A DNA stretch of 64,000 bases from Chitinophaga sp. HK235 (GCF_018255755.1 NZ_CP073766.1:5454501-5518500); one strand, 5' to 3'. Counted from the first letter of the stretch, positions 51,285 to 60,691 are shown. The notes: a model not told the origin generated them from the sequence alone. Numbers and translations: made by a program.

Positions 51285-51458
51285 CTGATTAATTCTGATG
51301 CCGCTGATACTCCTGATAAACGGAGATATAAGCATATATAAAGTAAAGGGCCCATTGACATCAGATCAATGGGCCCTTTACTTTTTCCAAATGTACTTTT
51401 AGCTTGTTCGCTATCATCTTCACCCATCCGGAACATCAGTAGTATCAAAATAAATCAG
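51285..51458. repeat. Palindromic repeat element, copy 1 (43-bp inverted ends around a terminator core)
   Basis: Left end 51285-51327 and right end 51416-51458 are imperfect inverted repeats of 43 bp. In the middle a 19-bp perfect stem (51340-51358 with 51366-51384) contains GGGCCCATTGA/TCAATGGGCCC. The element begins 3 bp after the lysS stop and its core, followed by T, terminates lysS. It is related to the element at 62254-62509. Confidence 0.8.
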
Positions 51459-51568
51459 GGTTGGCATTATATTTTCTATATCCTCCCCGGAAGCGCTCAT
51501 ATACCGTTTCCAGTCGTAACTTTAAGTAATACTTCCAGTATCACTTTCTGTATCTTAAAATTAGTCAT

Positions 51569-52402
51569 ATGAAAACTATACTCGTACCTACTGATTTTTC
51601 TGATACCGCCTATAATGCTGCTGCCTATGCGCTGGCGCTGGCCGGACAGCTGGGAGCAGACCGTATTGTGCTGTATCATGCATATGAACTGATTGTACCC
51701 ATTCCGGATGTGCCTACCTCCATTCCAATGGTCAACCCTGACGACCTGAGGATCGCCGCCGTGGAAGGATTGGAAAAGATGCAGAAAGAATTAACCCCCG
51801 CGGCCGGAGCTGGTATCAGCATTGTGACACGGGCTGATAATACCCTGCTGGCCGCTACTATCAACGATGTGGTAAAACAGGAAGAAGCAGCGCTTATTGT
51901 GATGGGCATTACCGGAGGCAGCAAGATGGAGGAAATCTTTGTAGGCTCCAATACCATCGATGTGGTAAAACATACCACCTGTCCGGTGTTGATCATTCCC
52001 GGTCAGGCAAAATTCAAGGGAATACAAAAAGTGGTTTTTGCCTGCGACCTCTGTAAAGTAGCGGACACAACGCCTATAGCGCCATTGAAGAAACTGTTGA
52101 CCGTGTTTAAGGCTGAACTGCATGTGATCAATATCGACCATGAAAACAAGCACTTTACCACCGATACACCCTTTGAAACATTGATGCTGGATACTTTGCT
52201 GGAAGGCTATCAGCCACAGTATCACTTCATTGATAATCCGAATATTATACAGGGGATTGTGACGTTTTCAGAAAGTATTCAAGCCGACCTGGTGATCACC
52301 ATTCCTAAAAAACATGGGTTGTTTGACAGTATCTTCAAACGGAGCAATACCGCCAAACTAGCGTACCGGACACATATTCCGCTTTTAGCGATACACGAAT
52401 AA
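51569..52402 (+). CDS. Universal stress protein, tandem UspA domains
   Basis: The 277-residue cytoplasmic protein has two Usp folds. The first (1-147) has an intact ATP-binding pattern, GITG-x9-GSNT, near residues 111-127. The second (150-277) is degenerate and lacks that glycine-rich loop. UspA-type proteins support survival in stress, often as nucleotide-binding dimers; here the pair is in one chain. No clear promoter box was found upstream. It follows the palindromic element. Confidence 0.92.
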   Translation: MKTILVPTDFSDTAYNAAAYALALAGQLGADRIVLYHAYELIVPIPDVPTSIPMVNPDDLRIAAVEGLEKMQKELTPAAGAGISIVTRADNTLLAATINDVVKQEEAALIVMGITGGSKMEEIFVGSNTIDVVKHTTCPVLIIPGQAKFKGIQKVVFACDLCKVADTTPIAPLKKLLTVFKAELHVINIDHENKHFTTDTPFETLMLDTLLEGYQPQYHFIDNPNIIQGIVTFSESIQADLVITIPKKHGLFDSIFKRSNTAKLAYRTHIPLLAIHE

Positions 52403-52407
52403 ATTTT

Positions 52408-52415
52408 TATATTTG
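52408..52415 (+). promoter_or_regulatory. -7 box for the DUF4197 gene
   Basis: TATATTTG, with TTTA 20 bp upstream, begins 6 bp after the uspA stop. Confidence 0.5.
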
Positions 52416-52443
52416 AAACATTAATACTTATTATCACAACATT

Positions 52444-53202
52444 ATGCTGAAAAAAACACTGTTAGTATTGCTGGGCGTTTGTAGCCTGCAAGCCAGCCAG
52501 GCACAATTACTGAACAAACTTAAAAAACTCAGTAAGTCCAACACTTCCACCACCACAACCACCAACACCAGCACTACCGGCGCCAGCGTAACAGAATCCG
52601 AAGCCGGTTCCGCTATCAAGGAAGCTCTCCTGAAAGGCGTGACCAACGGTATCGCTAATCTGAATAAAACAGATGGTTTCTTCGGCAACGAACTGTATAA
52701 ACTGCTCCTGCCTCCCGACGCTGTTAAAATTGGTAATACTTTGAGAGCCATCGGCCTTGGCCCACAGGTAGACCAGGCTATCCTCCAGATCAACCGCTCT
52801 GCGGAAAAGGCCGTAGGATTTGCCGCTCCGATCTTTGTAAATGCAGTGAAACAAATGACTCTCACGGATGCACTTAACCTGATCAAAGGAGGTAATAATT
52901 CTGCTACTGAATATTTCAAAGGCAAAACCACCGATCAGCTGAAATCCGCTTTCTCTCCGGTGATAAAAAAATCACTGGATAGCACCAGTGCTACCCGCTT
53001 CTATGGTGATATCGTTAATTCATACAATAAACTGCCGACTACTTTCAATAAAGTAAATCCTGACTTACAGGACTACGTGACCACGATGGCCGTGAATGCC
53101 CTGTTTGACCAGATCGGTAAGGAAGAAGCTGCCATCCGCGCTAACCCTGCCGCAAGAACAACAGACCTTCTGAAGAAAGTGTTCGGAAACGTTTTGAAAT
53201 AA
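52444..53202 (+). CDS. DUF4197 exported protein
   Basis: The 252-residue protein has a signal peptide (LLVLLGVCSLQASQAQ), a Thr/Ser/Asn-rich linker (about 36-50) and a helical DUF4197 domain (SAIKEALLKGVTNGIANLNKTDGFFGNELYKLLLP, NAVKQMTLTDALNLIKGGNNSATEYF). DUF4197 proteins are periplasmic and of unknown function. It has its own promoter and a terminator. Confidence 0.88.
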   Translation: MLKKTLLVLLGVCSLQASQAQLLNKLKKLSKSNTSTTTTTNTSTTGASVTESEAGSAIKEALLKGVTNGIANLNKTDGFFGNELYKLLLPPDAVKIGNTLRAIGLGPQVDQAILQINRSAEKAVGFAAPIFVNAVKQMTLTDALNLIKGGNNSATEYFKGKTTDQLKSAFSPVIKKSLDSTSATRFYGDIVNSYNKLPTTFNKVNPDLQDYVTTMAVNALFDQIGKEEAAIRANPAARTTDLLKKVFGNVLK

Positions 53203-53220
53203 TACCAGTAACAATAAAGA

Positions 53221-53258
53221 AAAGGCGCAAAGGATTTTATCAATTCCTTTGCGCCTTT
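53221..53258. terminator. Bidirectional terminator between DUF4197 and flavin reductase genes
   Basis: AAAGGCGCAAAGGA-10-TCCTTTGCGCCTTT, a 14-bp perfect stem between convergent genes. Confidence 0.9.
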
Positions 53259-53276
53259 GTTATTGAATACGCTTTG

Positions 53277-54155
53277 TTACGCACTCAGCAACACCTGCCA
53301 GGCTTCCTTAACTTTGTCTGCTTCCAGCAGCTTTTTAGCATATTGGTGCAGTTCCCGTTCCATCTCCTCTGGCGTAATGCTATAATACTGGATGATGTTT
53401 TTGAGATGATCATCTTCGAAGGCAGCATCTACAAAAGGCATTTCATGCACATTGCCCAGTTTGCCAAGGTCGTTACCACTCAGAATACGGCTGTTTCGTA
53501 TACCTAACGGTAACGCATCTACGCCTATTCCAAGTTGTGTGTTGGGTTTGGGTACTTCGAATACAGCACTGCCGGAGGCGCGGCAGTAATAGTCGCCGCC
53601 CATGCGGGCTACCAGATCTATTTTATGCGGATCTATTTTGCCTTTGGCGTCGAGGACACGCTCATTAATATGAATCAGTACGGGCTCACAGATAATGAGG
53701 TTGCCGGCGCCGCCCTGGGTACCGGTTTCAATGATCTGTTTTACCACACATTCCATTTGTACAGGGCTTTCCTTTACACGGAGTGGTTTTACCCTTTCTG
53801 AAGGCTCAGGTGTGAAACCGGCTTTCACAAATTCATCTACTCCTTCGGGATATTCGCAACTGGCCAGGGAGGCTTGTTGTACCATGTCGTAGGTGACTAC
53901 GTTGATCACTACTTCCCGGGTGATGTAAATATTCTCCAGTGTATGTTTGGTCGTGTTGTCTCTTACCCTTCGTGATGGTGAAAATATCAGCGTAGGCGGA
54001 TTGGTTCCGAAGACGTTAAAAAAGCTGAAGGGCGAAAGATTGGGATGTCCGTCCGCATCGACGGTACTCGCAAAGCAGATGGGCCGTGGTGCCACAGCTC
54101 CCTGTAAATAAGCCTGTAGCTCTGTTGTCTTTATTTCGGCAGGAATAACCTTCAT
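53277..54155 (-). CDS. Flavin reductase-like FMN-binding protein
   Basis: ATG at 54155 gives 292 residues starting MKVIPAEIKTTELQAYLQGAV; the longer frame overlaps the upstream gene and is rejected. The flavin-reductase split-barrel domain includes AVAPRPICFASTVDADGHPNLSPFSFFNVFG (about 20-50) and REVVINVVTYDMVQQASLASCEYP. It starts 2 bp after the FAH-family stop, so the two are tightly coupled. It may act in catabolism of an aromatic or dicarboxylic compound. Confidence 0.88.
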   Translation of the reverse strand: MKVIPAEIKTTELQAYLQGAVAPRPICFASTVDADGHPNLSPFSFFNVFGTNPPTLIFSPSRRVRDNTTKHTLENIYITREVVINVVTYDMVQQASLASCEYPEGVDEFVKAGFTPEPSERVKPLRVKESPVQMECVVKQIIETGTQGGAGNLIICEPVLIHINERVLDAKGKIDPHKIDLVARMGGDYYCRASGSAVFEVPKPNTQLGIGVDALPLGIRNSRILSGNDLGKLGNVHEMPFVDAAFEDDHLKNIIQYYSITPEEMERELHQYAKKLLEADKVKEAWQVLLSA

Positions 54156-54157
54156 GA

Positions 54158-55171
54158 CTATACGTTTTTCTTGAGTGCCAGTATAGAGAAGTCGGTATCT
54201 TCCTGTACGATCGTATTGGTAAGGGTGCCCAGTCCATCGATCTCCATTTCCACTACATCGCCGGGTTGCAGCCACTGTTCGGTGTAGTTGGGATCGTTGA
54301 GTTTACCGGTGCCGTTGAGCTCGAGGAAACAGCCGGTGCCAACGGTACCGCTACCGATGACATCACCGGGCAGGATATTGACGCCGTAGGCGCAGCGTTC
54401 CACGATCTCTGCGAAGGTCCAGTCCATATCGCCCATATTACCTTCACTCACCTGGATGCCGTTTACTTTGCAGGTCATTTTCAGGTTGTAGTTGTTGCCG
54501 GTATGGCCTGGTTTGGCTGGGATCAGGAAGGATTCCAGTTCATCAGGTGTAACCAGCATCGGGCCTACTACGGTGCTGAAGTCTTTTCCTTTGGCGGGGC
54601 CAAGGTTGAGTTTCATTTCTTCCATCTGCAGGGTGCGGGCGCTCATATCGTTCATGATCATAAAACCACCGATATAATCATCGGCTTCTGCTGCGGTAAT
54701 ATTGCGGCCTGCCTTACAGATTACGATGGCTGCTTCGAGTTCGAAATCGAGTTTATCGAAGTGGTCGGGCATGCAGTGGATATCACCAGGGCCTTGTATG
54801 GCGTTGTGGTTGGTAAAATAGAAAATAGGATACTGGTCGAATTCGGGTATCATTTCTACTTTACGGTTTCTTCTGGCGGCAGCCACATGCTGACGGAAGG
54901 CGTAGCCATCGCGGCAGGAAGTTGGAAAGGGTACCGGCGACAGCAGCTGTACGCTTGCTACGGGTACGCCTTTGGCGCTACCGGGGTGTTTGCCGGCTTT
55001 CAGGTCGGCATCTGCCTTTCTGGCTATATCGATCACATCTTCCCACATCATCAGAAACATACCCATATTATTGGGCAGGTCAGGATGCAGTTCCTGAGTG
55101 TTGTACAACTGCCCTTCTACGAGTATGGCCAGCTGGTCGGATTCTTCCCTTAAATAACTAACGAGTTTCAT
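54158..55171 (-). CDS. Fumarylacetoacetate hydrolase family protein
   Basis: ATG at 55171 gives 337 residues. The catalytic domain has the metal-binding pattern DFELEAAIVI (Glu ligands) and DYIGGFMIMNDMSARTLQ, as well as KGKDFSTVVGPMLVTPDEL and GDVIGSGTVGTGCFLELNG, characteristic of FAH-fold hydrolases that cleave C-C bonds of acyl-pyruvates. It may be the last step of tyrosine/homogentisate breakdown. No other tyrosine-pathway gene is in the window, so this is uncertain. Confidence 0.9.
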   Translation of the reverse strand: MKLVSYLREESDQLAILVEGQLYNTQELHPDLPNNMGMFLMMWEDVIDIARKADADLKAGKHPGSAKGVPVASVQLLSPVPFPTSCRDGYAFRQHVAAARRNRKVEMIPEFDQYPIFYFTNHNAIQGPGDIHCMPDHFDKLDFELEAAIVICKAGRNITAAEADDYIGGFMIMNDMSARTLQMEEMKLNLGPAKGKDFSTVVGPMLVTPDELESFLIPAKPGHTGNNYNLKMTCKVNGIQVSEGNMGDMDWTFAEIVERCAYGVNILPGDVIGSGTVGTGCFLELNGTGKLNDPNYTEQWLQPGDVVEMEIDGLGTLTNTIVQEDTDFSILALKKNV

Positions 55172-55201
55172 GATTTGTATTGTTCTGGTTGTATGAATGG
55201 C

Positions 55202-55209
55202 CAAATATA
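55202..55209 (-). promoter_or_regulatory. -7 box for the FAH-flavin reductase unit
   Basis: TATATTTG on the minus strand, 30 bp before the ATG. Confidence 0.5.
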
Positions 55210-55262
55210 AGGATGCTCCTGCTGTTTTTTACATAAATTAGGTAGATTAAAAAACCCTTTAC

Positions 55263-56387
55263 ATGAGATCCCTGCTCCTGCTCTTTTTAGCGCTGCTGGC
55301 CATACCGGCGAGTGTTGCGGCACAGTATTCCCGTTTTACCGTTTCCCCGCTGGCTGTACTGCCGGCTGACAGTCTGCTGAAAACAAGAATGTTGACAAGT
55401 TTGGATGGTTTCCTCCGTGACAAAGATCATCCGGAACAACCCTCCCTTTATACCGACAGTGCTTACCTGAAGCACTATACGATGGGGTTTGATGAAATTG
55501 TACGGATAGAGAACAGTAAAAAATACAGCGACAGCAACTTCTTCCGGCCTCAGTTGCTGAATGTGATCCGGCTGAAGCAGTCCGGTGAATACCTGATAAA
55601 GCTGGGATTCATGGGGATGAACAACGGGCAACCTATTATCCGGAAAATATACAGCATGGTGGGCAAAGACAGGCAGGACAGGATTGTCTTTTATCCGGCG
55701 ATTGATTGGGTAGTCCGCAACTGGAACCGGCAGCAGGTGGGCAATATTCACTACGTATATCCTCATATGCTGGATATGGATGCTGCCAGACGCTTTGATC
55801 GTTTTAATACGGAACTGGCCGGCTGGTTTGGCGTGAAGCCGGTTGAGCTGCTGTATTACGATTGCAGTAATGCGCAGGAGTTGCTGCGTATCAAGGGTGT
55901 AGACTATGATGCCAGTGCCAACTATCTGCGCCGGGGAGACTCGGATGAGGACAATAATATTTTTATGAGTGGTGTGGGCAGTCCCTGGTATGCGCATGAC
56001 CTGGTACATTTTTACTGTGCTAAGTTTCTTCCAAGGCCTGTGAACAGGGCTGCGGAAGAAGGATTGGCCTATTATGCCGATGGTGCCTGGGGGGAGTCTT
56101 TTGAAGCCTGTCTGGTAGTGCTGAAGAAATATGTGGAAGATCATCCCGGAGAAGATTTATACCAGACTTTTAAAAAAGCTGTCACTGTAGGTGATATCAG
56201 CCTGAAGTATACTATTAACGCCTTGTTGCTGAAAGATAAGATCCGCCGGCAGGGCATCCGGCAGGCGCTGGAGGTGCTTAAAACCGAAAATACCGACGAG
56301 GGGTTGGATAAGTCTTTACAGACACATTTTGGCCTTACATCGGGCAACTTTAACGAAAAGATCAGAAAGCTCTTAGCCGCCAGCTGA
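55263..56387 (+). CDS. Exported protein with HDLVH gluzincin-like motif
   Basis: The 374-residue protein has a signal peptide (to about Ala20). It is not assigned to a named family. In the C-terminal half YAHDLVHFYCAKFLP (His245-Asp-Leu-Val-His249) and AAEEGLAYYADG (Glu265/266) have the spacing of gluzincin metallopeptidases (HExxH with a downstream Glu), but with Asp in place of the catalytic Glu. It may be an inactive peptidase fold or a variant zinc enzyme. It lies 37 bp upstream of a beta-lactamase-fold gene. Confidence 0.75.
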   Translation: MRSLLLLFLALLAIPASVAAQYSRFTVSPLAVLPADSLLKTRMLTSLDGFLRDKDHPEQPSLYTDSAYLKHYTMGFDEIVRIENSKKYSDSNFFRPQLLNVIRLKQSGEYLIKLGFMGMNNGQPIIRKIYSMVGKDRQDRIVFYPAIDWVVRNWNRQQVGNIHYVYPHMLDMDAARRFDRFNTELAGWFGVKPVELLYYDCSNAQELLRIKGVDYDASANYLRRGDSDEDNNIFMSGVGSPWYAHDLVHFYCAKFLPRPVNRAAEEGLAYYADGAWGESFEACLVVLKKYVEDHPGEDLYQTFKKAVTVGDISLKYTINALLLKDKIRRQGIRQALEVLKTENTDEGLDKSLQTHFGLTSGNFNEKIRKLLAAS

Positions 56388-56424
56388 TAATTTTATATTT
56401 TGGCGATCAGAACCACTATTGACT

Positions 56425-57675
56425 ATGCGAAATTGTTTGCTGATGCTGCTTTGTTGCTGCAGTCTGTTTGTTGTGCAGGCGCAGCCCCGTACCGATACCT
56501 TACTGAAGAATATGTTTGATCGCGAAGCTACGCCTTCCCTGCGGCATATCCTGCAGCATCCCGACTCCTTCCGGTACCAGTTGATCTATACACAGATTGA
56601 CCGGGATGCAGACAACAAGCCTCATTTTAAGAACTACTATCTGGAGGTAGATGCCAACCAGTATTTTAATCCGGCCAGCACCGTGAAGCTACCTATTGCA
56701 GTGCTGGCGCTGGAAAAGCTGCGGGAGCTGAAAGTGCGTGGACTCGACGGTAATACGCCTATGCTGACAGACAGCAGCTGGAGTGGGCAGGTGACAGTAC
56801 ATACAGACAGTTCCGCTGCCAATGGTCTTCCTTCCATTCATCACTATATCAAAAAAATTTTCCTGGTGAGTGACAACGATGCGTACAATCGTCTCTACGA
56901 GTTCATCGGTCAGCAGTCTATCCATGAAAGGCTGTGGAAAAAAGGATATAGCCGTGCCCGTATAGTGCGCCGCTTTATGCCGCTGTCTGAAGAGGAAAAC
57001 AGACATACCAATGCCATCCGTTTTGTGAATAACGGTAAAACCCTATACGAACAAGCGCCGGCTGTCAGCAAACTGCAGTATGATTTCAGTAAAACACTGA
57101 AAATCGGCCATGGGTATATGGATAAGAACGATAACGTAGTGCCGGAGCCAATGGATTTTACCCGGCATAACAATCTGCCGCTTGAAGATCTTCAGCGGAT
57201 GTTACAGACTGTTATATTTCCGCAGTCAGTACCTGCTTCACAGCGTTTCAGGCTGGCGCCGCAGGATTACCGGTTCCTGTACCGTTATATGTCTCAATAT
57301 CCTTCTGAAACGGATTACCCTGCTTATGATACATCGGAATACTTTGACAGCTATACGAAGTTTTTTCTTTTTAAGGGAGCGGGGCATAACATTCCGTCGA
57401 ACATACGTGTATTTAATAAGACAGGATGGTCATACGGTTTCCTGACGGACGCCGCTTATATCATTGATTTTGAGCATAATGTAGAGTTCATGTTAACCGG
57501 TACAATCTATGTAAACCGCGATGGCATTTTGAATGATAATAAATACGAATATGAAGAGGATGGCTATCCATTCTTCCGTGATGCAGGAAAAATCATTTAT
57601 GATTATGAGTTGCAGCGAAAGCGTGTATACCAGCCGGATTTGCAGGATTTTCGGATCGATTACAAACAACGGTAG
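56425..57675 (+). CDS. Class A beta-lactamase-fold serine hydrolase
   Basis: ATG 56425 gives 416 residues with a signal peptide ending VVQAQ. All three motifs of penicillin-binding/class A enzymes are present: SxxK as Ser85-Thr-Val-Lys88, SDN at 149-151 and KTG at 332-334. The distance from SxxK to KTG is about 80 residues larger than in classical class A enzymes, so an extra domain is inserted. It could be a peptidoglycan peptidase or esterase rather than a resistance enzyme. ESBL-type sequence identity was not seen. Confidence 0.85.
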   Translation: MRNCLLMLLCCCSLFVVQAQPRTDTLLKNMFDREATPSLRHILQHPDSFRYQLIYTQIDRDADNKPHFKNYYLEVDANQYFNPASTVKLPIAVLALEKLRELKVRGLDGNTPMLTDSSWSGQVTVHTDSSAANGLPSIHHYIKKIFLVSDNDAYNRLYEFIGQQSIHERLWKKGYSRARIVRRFMPLSEEENRHTNAIRFVNNGKTLYEQAPAVSKLQYDFSKTLKIGHGYMDKNDNVVPEPMDFTRHNNLPLEDLQRMLQTVIFPQSVPASQRFRLAPQDYRFLYRYMSQYPSETDYPAYDTSEYFDSYTKFFLFKGAGHNIPSNIRVFNKTGWSYGFLTDAAYIIDFEHNVEFMLTGTIYVNRDGILNDNKYEYEEDGYPFFRDAGKIIYDYELQRKRVYQPDLQDFRIDYKQR

Positions 57676-57735
57676 TGTTACGCCTGAAAATTTTTTGACG
57701 GATAAATTAAAAGATTCCAATTACTACGAAGGTTG

Positions 57736-57743
57736 TACTTTTG
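57736..57743 (+). promoter_or_regulatory. -7 box for the fatty-acid hydroxylase gene
   Basis: TACTTTTG matches TAnnTTTG; a leader of about 95 bases follows. The -33 part is unclear. Confidence 0.5.
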
Positions 57744-57840
57744 TACCTGAAATCGGCGGGACACAGGACGTAATCCACCGGTTCATAAGAGTGGTGTTAA
57801 TTCATTTTCCCGTAACTGTTGCGCGTTAAAACTGGGATTC

Positions 57841-58497
57841 ATGAAATTTGAAAAGATTAAGAACAAAGGACAGGCAAGATTATTTGAAAGCCAGTACCTG
57901 GAGATGCTGACGAAAACGCATCCTCTGGTTATCTGGGGAATGTATTTGCCCATCATCGGCTATATGCTTTATTATAGCCACGACACACTTGGTTTTAAAG
58001 TGGGAACGGTTGCCCTGATATTCTTCGGAGCCATGTTATTCTGGTCATTTTTTGAGTATATCATGCACCGGTTTATGTTCCATTTTGCCAGCGATAGCCC
58101 CAGGGTGCAGCGCTTTATCTATGTGATGCATGGTAACCACCATGAGTACCCGCGAGACAAACAACGTTTATTCATGCCTCCGGTGCCGAGTCTGATCCTC
58201 GCTTCCGCGATTTTCGGCTCGCAGTATATTTTTCTGCGGCAGTATACATTTATGTTTTTCCCGGGCTTTTTGCTGGGCTACCTGATCTATGGCAGTATGC
58301 ACTACGCCATCCATGCCTGGAACCCACCGTTTAAGTTTATGAAACCACTGTGGCGCAATCACCATCTGCACCACTATAAGAGCGAGGAAAAAGGGTTTGG
58401 TGTAAGCTCTGCTTTCTGGGACAGGGTATTCGGTACTTTCTTCGATCTCGAAAAAGAAAAGGAAGACAAGGAAAAAGTGAAGGAACTGATGTTCTGA
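57841..58497 (+). CDS. Fatty-acid hydroxylase/sterol desaturase family enzyme
   Basis: The 218-residue membrane protein has four transmembrane helices and the di-iron His motifs of the superfamily: HRFMFH, HGNHHEYPRD, HYAIH and HHLHHY. The spacing and HEYPRD resemble fatty-acid 2-hydroxylases (FA2H/Scs7). In this phylum such an enzyme could hydroxylate the acyl chain of sphingolipids or ornithine lipids; that is inference. The C-terminus is strongly charged (EKEKEDKEKVKE). Confidence 0.9.
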   Translation: MKFEKIKNKGQARLFESQYLEMLTKTHPLVIWGMYLPIIGYMLYYSHDTLGFKVGTVALIFFGAMLFWSFFEYIMHRFMFHFASDSPRVQRFIYVMHGNHHEYPRDKQRLFMPPVPSLILASAIFGSQYIFLRQYTFMFFPGFLLGYLIYGSMHYAIHAWNPPFKFMKPLWRNHHLHHYKSEEKGFGVSSAFWDRVFGTFFDLEKEKEDKEKVKELMF

Positions 58498-58516
58498 TGT
58501 GTGTATCTTCAATCAT

Positions 58517-58554
58517 AAAAAAAGCAGCAGGGATTTTATCACTGCTGCTTTTTT
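58517..58554. terminator. Bidirectional terminator
   Basis: AAAAAAAGCAGCAG-11-CTGCTGCTTTTTT between convergent genes. Confidence 0.9.
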
Positions 58555-58572
58555 ATGTAGGTATCCCGGTGT

Positions 58573-58920
58573 TTACCATCTCTCTTCATCATCCGGCAGA
58601 TGATCCTGCCGGAAAGCTTCGCGGGATGCTATTTTCTGTAGTTGTCTTTCAATGATCAGCGCAGCGATGGGACGGTAAGGATCTGAGCCTGTTGCGGCGG
58701 CAGCTTCCAGGATCAGTTTTACTTTTTTCTCTGCCACGTCTATACGATACAGTAAGAAGATAAACTGCTGGAAATCATTACTGATCAGATATTCCAGTCT
58801 TCTGCCCAGCATTTCCTCCAGTTGTTCGTAGCTGATATTTCCCGGGGGCAGGCTTACCGCGAAGGTTTGCTGTGCCCAGGCAACTGTTTCCTGTAGATAT
58901 GGAGCAGGAACGGGATGCAT
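58573..58920 (-). CDS. Hypothetical protein coupled to DUF6263 gene
   Basis: The 115-residue helical, soluble protein is of no recognised family (NISYEQLEEMLGRRLEYLISNDFQQFIFLLYRIDVAEKKV in the centre). Its ATG overlaps the upstream stop by one base (TAATG), so it is translationally coupled to the DUF6263 gene. It is third in an operon behind TIGR02757. The function is unknown. Confidence 0.78.
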   Translation of the reverse strand: MHPVPAPYLQETVAWAQQTFAVSLPPGNISYEQLEEMLGRRLEYLISNDFQQFIFLLYRIDVAEKKVKLILEAAAATGSDPYRPIAALIIERQLQKIASREAFRQDHLPDDEERW

Positions 58921-59861
58921 TATTTCATTTGTTTTATTTTATAGGAAGCATTGGTAACTACTTTCACCGGTACTTTCAGATCGTGTTTGATGCGTTTGGC
59001 TTTATTGACCTTATAGGTGTAGTTACCGTTCATTTCGGTGGTTTGCACACAGATGCTGGGCAGGCCGCTGCTGCGGGCTATCAGGTAGTTGGAAGAGGTA
59101 GAACCGCTGATTTCGGCAGTGGCTTTTATATCATCCTCGAGGGTGAGGGTTTGAACCTTGTCTGTTTGTATTTTGGCAGTACCACCGATTTTAGCGGTTT
59201 GGGAATCCCAGGTCTGGAGATTCCAGTAGAGGTCTACACGGCCTACCAGGCCTCCGCGGAGGGGTACACTTTCCTCCCATTGGGTACCGGTTTTGATGCC
59301 ATGTACCGGATACATGATCAGCAGTTGTTCGAGCCAGCTGCGGAAGGCATCGGTACCAAACTGGTCTTTCATCAGTTTTTTATAGGCTTCCTGTTCATCT
59401 TTTTTGAGGCTGCTGAAAGCAGCAGCAGCGTTGTCGAGCAGGTTGTCCAGGCCATCTACTTTGGTGATAATGCCGGTGCTCTGTAATTCCACGGTGAAAG
59501 GCTGGTTCAGCAGTTTTTTCAGGCCTTCCTGAAAGGGTTCGTCCGGTTTGCTGACCTTTGCATCCACAAAGATGTTCTGGTTTTTGGCGTTGAAATTGAA
59601 TTTCAGCTCTTTGTAACGGAAGGTCAGCAGGGCTCTGCCAGGTTGTACGTCTGTTACCTCGATGCTGATGATGTTGTTGTAGTCGCGGGTGGTGCGTTGT
59701 ACTACTTCGTTTACGGTCATGTAAGTTTCACTGCGGCTTTTCTGCTCCAGTTCAAATAATTCCCCTTTGTTGAAGTTGTAGTTTATTGACATGTAATCCT
59801 GCGCGTTGGCGGAGAAGGACAGTGTCAGCATAGCTGTAATGGCGCCCAATAATCTTTTCAT
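58920..59861 (-). CDS. DUF6263 exported protein
   Basis: The 313-residue protein has a signal peptide ending SFSANAQ and the DUF6263-like sequence of Bacteroidota: YNFNKGELFELEQKSRSETYMTV (about 28-50), LLTFRYKELKFNF and QWEESVPLRGGLVGRVDLYWNLQTW. It is predicted to be a periplasmic beta-rich protein with unknown function. It is 18 bp downstream of the TIGR02757 gene. Confidence 0.82.
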   Translation of the reverse strand: MKRLLGAITAMLTLSFSANAQDYMSINYNFNKGELFELEQKSRSETYMTVNEVVQRTTRDYNNIISIEVTDVQPGRALLTFRYKELKFNFNAKNQNIFVDAKVSKPDEPFQEGLKKLLNQPFTVELQSTGIITKVDGLDNLLDNAAAAFSSLKKDEQEAYKKLMKDQFGTDAFRSWLEQLLIMYPVHGIKTGTQWEESVPLRGGLVGRVDLYWNLQTWDSQTAKIGGTAKIQTDKVQTLTLEDDIKATAEISGSTSSNYLIARSSGLPSICVQTTEMNGNYTYKVNKAKRIKHDLKVPVKVVTNASYKIKQMK

Positions 59862-59879
59862 TACCGTAATTTATTTTAA

Positions 59880-60653
59880 TCAAACATATTTTTCGATTAC
59901 ACCCAGTCCAAACAGGGCGAAGTCGAATTTGGCCGGATCTTCGGGGTCCAGCTTTTTGAGCTCGTGGGTGAGCGCTACTGCTGTTTTCCAGTCTGACTTC
60001 GCATCTGATATAAGTCCCAGTCTGGCAGCCACGCGGCTTACATGAACATCCATGGGGCATATCAGTTGTGATGGTGATATGTTTTGCCATAGCCCAAAAT
60101 CCACGCCATTTTCATCTTTCCTGACCATCCAGCGCAAATACATATTCAATCGTTTGCATGCAGAATGTTTGGCCGGGGTGGAAATATGTTTTTCCGTTCG
60201 GGTAGGATGTTCCAGGGAGAAAAACATTTTATGGAAGCCGATGAGTGCTTTTTCGATATTGTCGTCTTGTGGGCTAAGATGGCCACTGAAGGCAAATTCG
60301 AGGGAGGTGATATTGGTATAGTAATGTTGGAGGAACTCCACGAAATACATCAGGTCCAGTCCATTGAAGGTACGGTGACAGAAGGCCATGAGTTTCATGC
60401 GCTCTCTGGGCTCGTGGTGGCGGATATAGTCATAGGGGGCGTTGTCCATATGGCGCATGAGCTCCGTGCATTTGTTGATAATGCTGGTACGGTTGCCCCA
60501 GGCCAGTATGGCAGCAAAGAGGCCGGCTATTTCTATGTCCTGTAATTCGGAGAAGCGGTGCGGAATGCAAATGGGGTCATTTGCAATAAAGTCCGGATGA
60601 TTGTAATAGGCCGCTTTCGCATTCAGGAAGTCCCTCAGTTGTTGGATCTTCAT
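59880..60653 (-). CDS. TIGR02757/DUF2400 family protein
   Basis: The 257-residue protein matches TIGR02757: IAGLFAAILAWGNRTSIINKCTELM near the N-terminus, KRLNMYLRWMVRKDENGVDFGLW in the middle and CPMDVHVSRVAARLGL. The last two resemble the helix-hairpin-helix and catalytic-Asp part of endonuclease III-like DNA glycosylases, so a DNA-repair role is possible but unproven. First gene of a three-gene operon. Confidence 0.88.
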   Translation of the reverse strand: MKIQQLRDFLNAKAAYYNHPDFIANDPICIPHRFSELQDIEIAGLFAAILAWGNRTSIINKCTELMRHMDNAPYDYIRHHEPRERMKLMAFCHRTFNGLDLMYFVEFLQHYYTNITSLEFAFSGHLSPQDDNIEKALIGFHKMFFSLEHPTRTEKHISTPAKHSACKRLNMYLRWMVRKDENGVDFGLWQNISPSQLICPMDVHVSRVAARLGLISDAKSDWKTAVALTHELKKLDPEDPAKFDFALFGLGVIEKYV

Positions 60654-60691
60654 AGTTTGTCACATGTACATCTGCAGCCGGCATAGGCCAT

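Noticed and set aside
56425..57675. Acquired beta-lactamase resistance gene
   Set aside because: The motifs fit the fold, but a large insertion and absence of mobile context suggest a housekeeping hydrolase.
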